Part shown: positions 37,301-48,491 of the stretch, one piece after another | Numbering within the stretch: position 1 is the stretch's first letter | Layout of the letters: every line of letters begins with the position of its first letter | Origin: Gliomastix tumulicola | Taxonomy: Eukaryota > Ascomycota > Sordariomycetes > Hypocreales > Bionectriaceae | Length of the DNA: 64,000 nucleotides | Assembly: GCA_001599755.1 (NCBI GenBank) | Contig: BCHX01000004.1 | Location: forward strand, 4,464,001-4,528,000 | Direction: 5' to 3' | Made by a program: the position numbers and the translations under genes | The notes under the pieces: generated by a model | What the model saw: the letters and a program-made list of their open reading frames with translations, nothing else | What the model was told of the DNA's origin: nothing | Database searches by the model: none

Positions 37301-37358
37301 AGGAAGAGGGGGGAGGGGAAGAGGAAGGGGAAGGGGAAGGGAAGGGGGGGGAGGGAAA
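37301..37358. repeat. 58-base homopurine G-rich tract
   Basis: Uninterrupted purines with several runs of four or more G separated by AA or AAG. It has the composition expected for G-quadruplex or triplex formation on the plus strand, roughly 800 bases upstream of the Zn2Cys6 gene start at 36516. Confidence 0.8.
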
Positions 37359-38680
37359 CTGCGGAGAGAGGAGGAGCAAGATACTCCGTCCTTGATACCA
37401 GGGGCAGGCAGAGATACATACATGAAGAAATGAGTTCGCTCACATGAATCGGGCCATGGGCTATCATCAACGGTGTATCTCCCGTCCTCCCCGCTTGCCC
37501 AATGCCGTACTAGTTCCTGCTCCTTCTGCTCTCGTGGCGGCGGTGGCTGTCGCTCGACGAGACTATATGACTCCATAAACCAGCCGAGCCTGTGATAATG
37601 GCCCATCCCATGACAGGTTTCAACCCTCCGTAAGTGCCAGAACCGAAAGCCCACCCTGGAGGCCCTGTCGTCACGGCCTGGATCCTTAGCCCTCTTGACC
37701 GAAACAGGGCCGGGGGCCGCCCGTTCAGCAGGGCCAGGCCTAGCCTAGCAGCTCTAAAACCCAAGTTTAATCTATCGCAGGTATTCGGCATGCCCCCCGA
37801 TAGCATTGCCCCTGTCCTTTAATATATTTCTGCTTTTTCACCCTGGCATGATTTGCTCTGACCCAAGAGGAGAGACAGAGGGGACGAGGGGGTCCTGTAT
37901 TATACTCGAGGGGGGACAGACCCAACCAGCGCTAATACCCCTCACGGGAGAATGGAGAACGGCGGACCTCACCTTTGGGATATACTTGCGAGAGCCTAAG
38001 AAGAACCAGATAAAACAAGCGGCCGATGCCAGACAAGCCGGTTGGTTCCCTCCCCTGATGGAAACTTTTCTTGGAAAACAAGATGCAGGGTGGAGGGGGA
38101 GAAAAAGGCAAGGGAACAAGGGGCTAGTTTAGGCCAGTCCTGTCGAGTTTTCCCCAGGTGCTCTAGTGCGTCGGTGGCTTATATGCGCACCAATCAGAAC
38201 GCGGCGTGAGCCCCAGGGTTGCGCCGCTGAGTCGGAGGCGTTTTTGCTCTTCTGGTGTCCTCGTATTCTAGAAGCTGACCCTTTTATGTAGTTCGAAACA
38301 AGCAGACTAACCGGGATGCTGTACTCTCATCTCCCCCCTCAGGAACCATAAAGCACCCAAAAATGCGACGGATGAAAGCCAAACGAGTCAGAGGAAACTG
38401 TAGAGCAAAGATGGGGGAAAGAGTTGGAGATTCTGCGGGTACGACAAGAGCTGTCGGCACGACAGAAGGAAGACAAGGGTCGGCTCTTGCACGGCCGGCA
38501 GAGGGCGGTAGGGGGAATCTGGGGAAGAGGGGAAAACGGAGCGAAATGACACCTCCCTTCTGACACCTCTTGGCTCCATCATCGTTTTGTCGAGCCGGCG
38601 CCAGAGGGCAAGCCTCGGATAGTCCCAATGGATCGTCCGAGAACGAGCGTCCTTGCGAGCCACCCTCCTTTCCTCTCTTG

Positions 38681-38699
38681 CTCTCTCTCTCTCTCTCTC
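38681..38699. repeat. (CT)n microsatellite
   Basis: Nine and a half CT units in intergenic DNA, followed by CCCC. Confidence 0.85.
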
Positions 38700-41055
38700 C
38701 CCATCGGTAATTTGGGACTCATGCACCCCGCAATCTTGGGTTCTTCCTTCGGACGGCGGCGTGGTGGCTTTCGTCTAAGGGATATGATCAGGGGCGAACA
38801 GACCTGCTCACCGCTCACATGGGCCTCTCCACAAATAAACCTGCTGACTTCCCTTCCAGACCGGTCTTGAGACCTGAGAACGGGCGTGAGCTATGACATT
38901 CCTGATGTGGCGAGGGGGCCGGACGGTTCGGCTATCGAAGACGCAACGACCTCGACCCTCCCCCCCCCCCTCCCCTCCCTCGAGACGCAGTCGCAAAGCT
39001 GGGGTTGATATTGACAGGGTGATCCATGCCCAACGATGATAATAAGGCCAGGCCCGGCCACGAGGAGTCAGAATTCATGCCCCTTTCTCGTCATTGCCCC
39101 AAACAGCAGCTTCGGCGGCTTGCCTGCCGTGGTGCCCTGAAACAGGCAATAGGAACGGAGCCAGCCCTGCAAGCCACACTCTCTGCTTTCACCGGGTTTG
39201 TGTTTCGGCAGTCGATAATACGTGAAATCTCGACAGGTCTGGTCGAGGCCGTTAATCTCCCTTGATATAGGGAGCGAGCTGAGTCCCCTTTCCAGAAGGT
39301 CGGTTCTGCGATGTGATTCGTGGAGTAATTGTCACATCCTTCATATATGTGTTTTAGATTGTTGAGGCTCGTCCGGGACGGCGGAGCGGGATGGACGTCT
39401 CACCGCTATATGTGAGCTGCTGTAATGGGCCAATCAGTGGGAGACAGGCCCGAGGATGTTGGAGGATGGATGGTTTTTTGGAAACGAGGGATGTTCTGTA
39501 GGGTAGTTGGACAAGAAACGAGAGGGTGGTGTAGGGTAGCTGGGAGCTCAGGTCGCCGAAGTGGAAGACGGGGTGAGAGGGGTTGAGATGGCTGCACCAT
39601 GTTCGGTCTTGCTTTTTGTGATAACACCATCAGAGACGAGCTGGGGTGGCAGTCCTCGCACGAATTGTGCCGACCTTTTGAATGCCATCGATTAGAGATG
39701 GATGGCTGCTTCTCCCTCTCTTCCGAGGAGGCCTCAAATATGGCTGTCCCGATGAGGTTCTGCCCAGAGCTCCAGCCTCCCACACCCTCGGCCAGTCTCA
39801 CGTAAGATGCGCATTGCACAGCAGAGTATGGAAATACCACCGGGGTGCGACAAAACCTCGAAGAGCAACTGATCAGCTGGCCTTCCCTTCCCAGCCGTCC
39901 CGTGTTGAGACATGCATAACAGCCAGCCAATGCGCGGCCGTCCCCTCCCTCCATCGCGAGGACTGCGCCCGAAATAGACCACCCTCTTCCCCCCGACGAG
40001 ACCAATCACCACGGGAGGCTTCCCCACCGGACCCGGAGGGGAAGATGGTTCGCATGGGGGAGGGGGGAGCTTCTCCTCCCGGTGCATGTCTCTGATTGCA
40101 TCCCGGTTCTTGTGCAGATGGGAAAGGTCTGTCCTGGATGGGGGGGGGATGATTGTCGAGAGCGAAGAGGGAAAGCGATCGTATCGTACGTATCCCGGAC
40201 GATAAACGAGAGCGCCGCTCCGCCACTCCGACCACAGCTCGCTTCTTCGTCGTGCAACGACTGCCAGAGACGAGAGGGCGAGCGTAAGACCTAAGGCAGA
40301 GAGAGCGTGTTAATGCAGCATCTGTCCCCGCCCCGGAGGCCAGTCAGAGCTCAGAGCCTTACGGAGAGGTGGTGCCATCGCGATTTGTGATTTGGGGGCG
40401 CACTTTTTGTCGGTTCCCCTCCTCTCCGCCGACCGACAGACAGCTCAGCAGCACGCTTGTTCGGTAATAATAGCACAATATGGGCTGGGCGAATGCAACT
40501 TCGTCGCGGTCATCCCGTTGCTGCCTTAATCCCCTCTTTGCTTCTCTTTTTCCCCTTCTCTCTTTGCTGATGATGATTATTATTTTTCTACTTTCCTCCT
40601 CGCCTTTCTCATCCTGTCAGATCTGCGGACCAACCAAGAGGGTCAAGTCGCCGACGACGTGTCTTACCTTAGCTGGTGAATCCTTGACCATAGCACCAAT
40701 ATTCTGACAGGGCTGAGCCTGACAGTCCTTGGCTCACTCACATATTGAAAGAAAGGCGGACGGGCCAGAGGGAAAACCCCTCAACCTGACGGTCGATCCA
40801 TCTTACGTTTTCTCTCTTCTCTCTTCTTTTCTCTCCCTTCTGCCCTTTCTGTGTGTTTGGTTGATTTTCATCTTGATTTGCGGTCTAGTTACACTGCTCT
40901 TCCGTCCTCGAAACGGCAGAGGATCGGCATCAGACCCCTGCCTCTCTTTACGCACGACATCCCTAACCTGCAGGGTAACCGAAAGCCCTATCAAAGAATT
41001 GCAAAAAAAAACAGCCTGGGAAACCTGGCCCAAGAAGCAGCAGCCTGACCTGACC

Positions 41056-42408
41056 ATGCACGTCCGGGCCGCCTTCCTGGCGGGCATCCTCGGCCTCGCC
41101 CACGCCGCCGAGTTCAAGCGCCTCGACGGCATCCACCGGATCCCAAAGGACGGCGCCCAGATCACGGCCGCGCCGGCGGGACTCGAGAGGCGGGCGGATG
41201 GCGTGTGCGCCACGGGGCTGTATCTGTGTCCGTCGAGCCTGAGCGGCGGGTGCTGCTCGGACGGGTACGAGTGCGCGAGCGAGAGCTGCTTCGCGACGAC
41301 GAGGAGGCCTGTGACGTGCGGCGGGCATGAAGGGTGGTATGGCTGTGGCAACGAGGTCGGAGGTAAGAAAGGATACTACTCATGACATATTGGCGGGGTA
41401 GTGGGAACGACGAGACAGCTGACACGGGGATGTGAAATACAGGCGGCTGCTGCCCGGAGGGATACGTCTGCAAGACGGCCGGCGTCTGCGCGCCCCCCGC
41501 GGGCGTGTCCTACACCTACGACTGCTCGGCGGGCTACTTCCTCTGCCCGGCCTCGCTCGACTACGGCTGCTGCCCGGACGGCATGGGCTGCGGCGTGAAC
41601 CAGTGCTTCTCGACCGCGTCCTCGACCGAGACCATCGTCTCCGTGCGGACGACGACGGTGGCCAGCGGCGAGGTCGAGAGGATCACGACGACCATCACGA
41701 GCATCATCGCCCCGACGGCGCCGACGCGCCTTCCCCTTAACTCGGACGACTTTGACGCCAACATCCTCAAGATCTTCCCGGCCGAGGTCGAGAAGCAGTG
41801 GCCTACGGAGACTCCCGATGACAATAAGGGCGGCGGCGGGGGTCTGTCGACAGGCGCGCTGGTGGGCATCGTCATTGGCGCGGTGGCCTTCCTCATCATC
41901 GTGCTCGTGGCGGCCTTCATCATCATCCGCCACCTCAACAACGTCGTCAAGGCCGTCGGCTCGCGCGGCTCCAAGACGGGTTCGGCAGCCTCGCGCCCTC
42001 ACGTCGTCATGATGGACCGGCAGCTCGCAGGCGGCGGCGACGACGACGACGAGACGTCGGGCTACATGCGGCGTCGGGGCCATCCGCGCGGGTACAGCAA
42101 GCCCTCCGACTCGGACATTGACGCCATGTCTGTCGACCCGTCCATCGTCACGCCTCGGACCGGCGCGGACCGGGATCACGGCCCGCCGACGACGACGACG
42201 GACGTCACGGGCACGAGCTTCGCGGGCAACTACCAGGCCGTGAGCACCGCCAACACGCACAACATGCCGGGCTACTTCGACGCCGTGGCCGCCGCGACTT
42301 CCCTCCCGTCCAAGCAGACGCCCTCCAGCGTCGGACGCTCCTCGTCGGCGGCGGCACGCAGAGTCAGCGGCGAGTCGGACAGCACGGCATTCGGAGGACA
42401 GCAACAGC

Positions 42409-42439
<31 letters not shown>

Positions 42440-42896
42440 GCCGCCGCCGTCGTCAACGCACGTACGAGGCCTGAGCGACGTCTCGGACGAGTCCGCGGGC
42501 AACGCCATGACCGTCGTCGCGCCGTACAACGCCCAGCCGCAGCAGATGACGGAGATTCACAGCCGCGAGCTCGTGCCGGAGCTCTACGGCTCCGTCTCAC
42601 CGACCTCAGACCTCTCGCCCCTCGAGGACGCGCGTCGTCGGTCCACGAGCAGCGGCCTGGGCTGGTACGGACCGACGTCCATCGCCAGCAACGCCCACCA
42701 GCGCGCGAGGAACGGGAACGGCAGCGGCGGCGCTGGCGGTGGGAGAGCTGAGATCCCCGGTCTTGGGATCGTGGACGAGGAGATTCACGGGTTCTATGGC
42801 CCGAGCGACGGGGTGGTTGGTGCGACGAGGGAGGATCCCGATGTCAAGGGGAAGCAGCAGCAGGAGGATGGCGATAGTATCGGACGGGCGAAATGA
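41056..42896 (+). CDS. Single-pass membrane protein with cysteine-rich three-repeat ectodomain
   Basis: Exons 41056-41362 and 41443-42896 join (donor GTAAGA, acceptor ATACAG) to give 586 residues. I chose the ATG at 41056 because it starts a clean signal peptide (MHVRAAFLAGILGLAHAAEF). The ectodomain has three related modules of the type C-x5-C...GCC-x2-G-x2-C-x4/5-C: around CATGLYLC/GGCCSDGYEC, CGGHEGWYGC/GGCCPEGYVC and YDCSAGYFLC/YGCCPDGMGC. The intron falls inside module two. A Ser/Thr-rich stalk follows (residues about 170-230), then one membrane segment (ALVGIVIGAVAFLIIVLVAA) near residue 250 and a basic stop-transfer. The cytoplasmic tail of about 300 residues is disordered, with 13 consecutive Gln encoded at 42399-42437 followed by polyproline. 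The layout suggests a cell-wall or surface sensor; the ligand is unknown and I recognise no named family. Confidence 0.88.
42399..42437 (+). repeat. (CAG/CAA)13 polyglutamine-coding repeat
   Basis: Thirteen glutamine codons, eleven CAG and two CAA, in frame within the cytoplasmic tail of the membrane protein and followed directly by four CCG proline codons. Such runs are slippage-prone and often vary between strains. Confidence 0.9.
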
Positions 42897-44875
42897 GTTT
42901 CTGGCTGTTGATTTTTTTTTCTTACTTCCTGTTACGGACATGATACCACACGGTCTTTATTGGCACAGCGGGCGTGATATATAGTTCACTCGACACTGGT
43001 TTCAGTCCTGTCAAATCACACGGCGTTGAAGGGCGTTTGTCATGGGTGGTGTTTCTGGAGGACGAAGCAAGTAGTAGTAGCCTTGGATAGCGTGTAGCAA
43101 CTTTCACAACGAACAGACGAACCAACGAAATGCTTTCAAGACACTTCATACTTAGTATCTCAACCGAGCCATTCTGTCAATTCTCTCTCTCTCCTGCCTG
43201 ATCCGACATCTCGACTGTCTCAGAGCAAGCGGGGTCAGAAAAAGCGCCGGCCGGTGTGCATTGTGCAAGGGCAAACGACGATCCGGCAGTGGCCGATCGT
43301 GACACCAGATACATGAAACAAAAGGGGGTTCATTTTTCTCGATGTCCGAGTAAACGAGGGGAGGGAACAAACATTCACTGGATAGGGCTTCTTCTTCTTG
43401 CATCGGTGTCTCCCCGGATAAAGACGGACAATCTTCATGCGACCGAATCACGAAGAAGCCCTCCACGATCAAATTCACCCGGTGAAGTCACGTCCCGGGC
43501 TCCTGGAGCGAATAATCCTCCGCGCTCCGGCTAAAATCCCCAGATACCTGGGGCAAGAGACTGGCAAAGCAGGCAAGGCGAAGCGAGCCACGATTAGCTT
43601 TCCCTCACCCCTCCCCTCATCTCGTCAGTAATTTCTCCGGGAGAATGAGGGATCGTTGGTTGTCGGGCGCGGGGAAAGAGGAGAACCAGTTGGGAGGGCT
43701 GGCGGTTGGAAGAGGGAGATGGGGGAGGCGCTGGATAAAGTCGACGCTTCACGGATGAATTCGCCGTCGTTTTCCCCGGATCTCTGCACCTTGCTTGGTG
43801 GTGGTGGTGGCGGCGGCTATGTACAGCGTGTCCATACATACATACACACTTGTACACACACTGCCACATCCAGGATAGGCCTGGTAAGCTCACCGTTTTG
43901 CGCGCGCTGGCGGTGAGGGAGGGCCAAGCCTGCAGGCCAAGTTGAATCGGGAGGAGTACCCAGCTGAGCAAGTACTACTGCGGGCGATAAATCGATACTT
44001 GCTCAACAATGATCAGTTATTAGAAATTTCAATCGGCGGAAATCTCAATCGAAGGAGCCCCCCCCAACAGGCCCTTTATCGGCCAGCCCTGATGAGCGTC
44101 CGTCGGCCTCCTCCGTAACGCGCGTGTGGGAAACAGAAGCAGCAGTTCGCTATCATCGCACGTGGCGTCGGACAAAGGACCCCCCTTTCTACGGAGTACC
44201 ATCGAACGAGTTTAAATTGCATGGAAGCAGCCGATAGAACATCGGCGGAAAGAAGCGATAAACAACTGATAAAACGAGATACCTTAGACCACGGGCCTAC
44301 TAGCTACGAGTAAAAAAGGTGGGAGAGCGGATGCTCAAAGAGGCAGTTGAGCGTCGGTCCGTCCAAGCAAATAATTCGCAAAGATCCCTCCGGTCCTGTG
44401 AGCGTGCCAAATCCCCACCACGTGCCCTTCTGGAAAATCCAGCCAGCAGAGGATGGATTTCATGCGCTGCCCGGGCGGCGGTGTTAATCTGGCCTTGGTT
44501 CCCGAAGGGACGGGCGTGGGCTAGCGCTGCTCGTTTCCCTCCCTCCCCCCCTGCTCCAGTGTTCGAAACTGCCTCTTCAGGCTTGGTGCTGGCGGCTGGG
44601 CATTGGAAAGAGCACGGTGAGAAAGAAGAAAGAGGTTAACTTACAGGGGATGGACTTGGGCAGGCAGGACGTGCGCGGGTGGTCCAGAACTCTCGATCAG
44701 CGTCGGTCACTGCGATGTGCCCTCTTTTTACTGTGTATACCTCCGATAGCACGGACCGCTGCCCTTTTTCTCTTCTCCACACACGTGCTCTCGTCGACGG
44801 AACTGCTTGTGCCTTGATGATTTTCTCGGCGGCATTGAGGAACTGGTGCTTTCGAGGGTGGCTTGGGGCGGGTGA

Positions 44876-44911
44876 GGATGATGATGATGATGATGATGAT
44901 GATGCTGATGA
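44876..44911. repeat. (GAT)n trinucleotide microsatellite
   Basis: About eleven GAT units with one interruption (GCT). It lies in intergenic DNA; frames through it would encode polyaspartate or polymethionine and have no other support. Confidence 0.85.
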
Positions 44912-46476
44912 TCCACGACAAAGAAAGGCGCTATTGGACGACTAAGCCAGCAGAGAAAAAAAAGAAGAATATTCCCGCTGGGCGGAACATAACACCCAGA
45001 TCAGGACTTCAGTCGACGTCAACAGGCACAGCTCACACGCACGGGGGGAGGGAGGAAGAGCATGGCCTACGCTACAGTGCAACTGCCCAGAAGGAACGGA
45101 ACTAGTGGCTTCGGGGGAACTGGCCCCGGAACTTCGGCTGCGCTGAACCATTGGCGCGTCTCTGGGCACTTCAGGCACGGCGGGCATATGGCCATAGTAA
45201 CCACCAGCACACTTCGACAGTTGTGGCTTCGCGCCTCCCGCCGCCCTCTGCTGACGGGAGTTGCTGAGAGATGGGTGACTCAGTGGTCGGAGGAGCTGGG
45301 CGGCATAGCAGTTGATCACTTGTGAGATGCAGACTCTCAGCGCCTGTGAGCCGGGATCGTGGCGACCGAGATGGAGAAGCAGAGCTTGGGTAGAAGCAGC
45401 GATCGGCGCAGATTGGACGGCTGCGAGCAATCCGACAAGCGGTGCACGCACCCGTCCACCCATCCATCCATCCATCCTCCCTCCCCCGCCCGGCTCGGAC
45501 ACTTCTCCTCCCCTCCTTCTAGAGACTATAGACTATCCTCCAGTGAGCGCGCCTGAGGACCTGCAGCAGCAAGAGCTGAGGAAACGTGTGCGAGCCAATT
45601 TGACGTATGTCTCTCCGCCCCTCAGCCACGTTTTTGTTCCCTCCCCGCCCCTTTCATCAGCATCCATGGCGAGAGAGACACGATGACTCTTCGAGGCCAA
45701 GACACGTGCTTCTTTCTAGATCAATTGGCATTTCTTCTACGAATCGATAGCCTCAACCGCCGATGGGACCTTTTTGCTCTCTTCTCGCCGCCTTCCATTC
45801 TTCTTCTATCAGTCTAAATAGCCTGGGAGGAGAAACTGGGCCAACAGCTAGGGGGGAAAGTGAGCATTGAAGAAAAAAAAGGTCCAGGCTGAATTGGCAA
45901 AGCAATGGGCAAGAATGGATCCTCGGCCCCAAATACCCCTGTCGATAAACATGTCTCTATGGGCCTCGCTTGACTCTGCCGGGTATAGTTCCGACAGGGG
46001 AGGAAATCAAGTCTAACCAACAGGGTTGTTTCTTTGCGCGATACGCACCCACCCGGCCTCTTCGCCTCGCCCGCTCGCTGCTCTCTGCTGGGTCTTCGTT
46101 GCTACTGCTGCTGCTGCTGCTGCACCTCTCACCTGAGAGACCAACCCAACCTATCCCTGTTCACGGCCGCTCTCCGCCCAAGGTCCCCTCCTCTTGGGTA
46201 AATGGATCTCGTCCCTTGACCTGCCTCATGCGGGAAGCTGAGGATCTGATAGGTGGGATTGGGGCGCACCTTCTAGGCACTCGGCTCTGTCCTTGGCTGG
46301 ACGGGCCTCTCCGGATTCTCGCTGGCTGTGCGTGCCTGTGCCTGTGCCTGTTGCTGTTGCTGCTGCTCTTCGCCTCTCTCTCTCTCTCTCCATTATGCAA
46401 AGGAACCACCAGGGCAATTAGACGGCGGGCTCGGCAGCTTACCCCCAGTAGGTAGTGTGAACCCGAACTGGGCCCC

Positions 46477-46535
46477 TGCCTGCCTGCCTGCCTGCCCTTC
46501 TATTATCACTTGCATGGCATGGCATGGCATGGCAA
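46477..46535. repeat. Adjacent TGCC and GGCAT short tandem repeats
   Basis: Five TGCC units are followed after about 15 bases by four GGCAT units. They lie about 170-220 bases upstream of the TATA-like box of the small secreted-protein gene, so length changes could alter promoter spacing. Confidence 0.8.
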
Positions 46536-46700
46536 GGCCCTGTATCTTCTTCTCCGGAACCGGGTACCCTCAAAAGGTTCCCAGGGTGTGCGCAGCATTG
46601 GCAGCGGTACCATTTAGCCTGGCCCAGCAGCGCGCGCGAAAGCACCGTCGTCTTGGTATTGTGTTCCTGCGGGAAGCACCACACACCCAATCTCTTCTCG

Positions 46701-46856
46701 TATAAGTGAAGCCCGCCCCGATCCCATCCCATCCTCCCTTTCCCCCTTCTTCTTCTTCCTTTTTTTGCTTCTTCACTCCCATCCGTCAAGAACCAACCAC
46801 GAGTCAATCTTCTTCCAACACCCCCTCACCAATCAACCCCCATCAACCCCATCAAG
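46701..46856 (+). promoter_or_regulatory. Core promoter and leader of the small secreted-protein gene
   Basis: A TATAAG box at 46701 is followed by a long pyrimidine-rich tract (46732-46782) and a CAACCCC-rich leader ending CATCAAG before the ATG. This TATA plus CT-tract arrangement is characteristic of strongly transcribed genes in filamentous fungi. Transcription start not determined. Confidence 0.5.
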
Positions 46857-47365
46857 ATGAAGGTCGCCGTCGTCCTCTCCTTCGCTGCCGCCGTCATGGC
46901 CAGCGCCTTCGACAAGCGTGCTTGCAACGCCGACAACTGCGCTCGCCAGGTCACCGGTACCCGCCCCGGCCTGTCTCCCATCGAGTCCCGCAAGGCCGAC
47001 TGCACCAGCTTCCAGCTGACCACCGTCACCCCTGAGCCTACGTACGTCTCCTCTCTCTCTCTGAGAGACTCTGTGTGAAGGAAACTTCCCCCATACTGAC
47101 CCTCCTGAACAGCACCGTCACCGTCACCGTCACCGTCGACGCCGACGGCCCGGCCAAGTTCCGCCGCAACGCCCCCAACGTCGCCGCCCGCCAGGCCACC
47201 GAGGTCCCTACCGCCATCCCCGCCTACGCCTCGTCCTGCAACAACGTCGAGCGCTACGCCTCCGTCTGCTCGTGCTGGGGCATCACCGCCGCCGTCACCA
47301 CCGCTCCCCAGCCCACCTCGACCGTCACCTCGACCGTCACCGAGGACTACTGCGAGGACCTGTAA
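46857..47365 (+). CDS. Small secreted cysteine-rich protein (candidate effector or wall protein)
   Basis: Exons 46857-47041 and 47113-47365 join (GTACGT...GAACAG, 71-base intron) to encode 145 residues. The start has a textbook signal peptide (MKVAVVLSFAAAVMASA) followed by FDKR, a Kex2-type dibasic site, so the mature chain probably begins ACNADNC. There are seven cysteines: two in ACNADNC, one in RKADC, three in SSCNNVERYASVCSC and one near the C-terminus (DYCEDL). The middle is a Thr-Val alternation (TVTVTVTV), and a second Thr/Ser/Pro-rich stretch precedes the end, so O-glycosylation is likely. Codons are almost all C-ending, consistent with high expression. No membrane segment or GPI signal is visible. 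It is extracellular by prediction; function unknown. Confidence 0.9.
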
Positions 47366-48491
47366 GCGGCTTCGCCTAGGCGTGCCGTTTGACTTGTCTG
47401 GTTTGGTTGGATTAGAAGAGAAGGCCCTCCTTTTTTTGTATTCTTCCGGGCCTCTTCTGATGGCTAGGTCTTTCACGGGCTAAGCCTTTCAGGGGAGGAA
47501 TTTCCCGCATTCTTTGTGCTTTTAGACAAGAGAAAGAAGTCGAGGAAAAAAAGAAGATTGGACTCTCTGGTAGTTTCTGCCGTCAACGCGCTGTATGAAA
47601 GTGAACGTTGTAATGAAATGAATAGAGATGAGATGAGAATTTGAACCAATTTTACGAGACAACGGACCACGACTGTGATATGTTTTGAGATTGATACGCC
47701 CACTGAATTGTCTGAACGACTCAATTGGTTTCCTCCAACTGTATTGATTGATATTTGACACTTGGGATCATTCTCAGTGAGACTGACAGTTGCGCGTGAG
47801 ACGCATGAAAGGAGGCCTCACAGGACACTCACCGCTATAACGGACACATCAGGCCACATATGACTGAACAGCCGAGCACAACCAATTCCAATCTTGTTCA
47901 CAACAATTGGCTCCAACTCCCCTCAATTCAATCGACTTCAATTCAACGTCTCGTATCGACCAGTTAAGCTTATCTCACAACCCACCATCGAGGTTTCGAC
48001 GTCCTGAAGCCAGAGGCGGAAAAGATCGGCGGCCGACGTCCCGCCCTCCCATATTCCTTGCTCTCTCTCGTGCATATTAATTGTGCTTCCCCTCATTTTC
48101 ATGCGATGTAACCGACAAGCCCGATAGTCCATCGCAGCGTCGTTCTCGCTTTGTGACCAATCAGTAATATCCTGTCCGAAGTTCTTTAAATGAATCCGTG
48201 TGTGTCAATTGTTTAAATCTGGCGCAATGCATCTGTGGTAGGGATTGCCCTGCGCGCGCGCGCTCAATGACTCCCATTTCGTGATAGTGGTATTATTTTG
48301 GTAGGGAGGCTGTGTATGTGTGCACACGTATGTCCTTCTCACGCCCGTATCTGCATCTGCATCAATCGCCTGCAAGCCAGGAATCCGTACGCCCGCTGTC
48401 TATCACAAAGTACCGTACATCCCATATTCTATTACATGAAATGTCCCCTCCCTAAGTAGTACCCAAGTTCTACAGTGACTACTGGTGAATT
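47366..48491. other. 1.1 kb convergent intergenic region
   Basis: Lies between the stops of the small secreted-protein gene and ALG2. It contains both 3' regions, is comparatively AT-rich at 47570-47780, and has a short CG tract at 48253-48262. No supported gene. Confidence 0.6.

Larger units (their letters stand above)
36517..41055. other. 4.5 kb divergent intergenic region
   Basis: This separates two outward-facing genes, a Zn2Cys6 factor to the left and a membrane protein to the right, and so should contain both promoters. No frame resembles a protein. It holds a 58-base homopurine tract at 37301-37358 and a CT tract at 38681-38699. A frame opening at 40729 runs in frame into the membrane-protein gene and includes a hydrophobic stretch, but is more likely leader sequence. 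Confidence 0.55.
42897..46856. other. 4.0 kb region between two plus-strand genes, no supported gene
   Basis: Contains the terminator of the membrane-protein gene and the promoter of the small secreted protein. No frame resembles a protein. Simple repeats include an ATG/GAT tract at about 44876-44911, CATC units at 45461-45477, TGCC units at 46477-46497 and GGCAT units at 46512-46535. Confidence 0.55.

Noticed and set aside
36905..37654. 249-codon minus-strand frame rich in Pro/Leu
   Set aside because: Its proline-leucine block is a translation of the homopurine tract; no family resemblance elsewhere.
41376..42413. 345-codon minus-strand frame antisense to the membrane protein
   Set aside because: Arg/Val/Gly-rich shadow produced by high GC at third codon positions of the plus-strand gene.
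45461..45477. CATC repeat as telomere-like sequence
   Set aside because: Unit does not match the fungal telomere repeat TTAGGG and only about four units are present.
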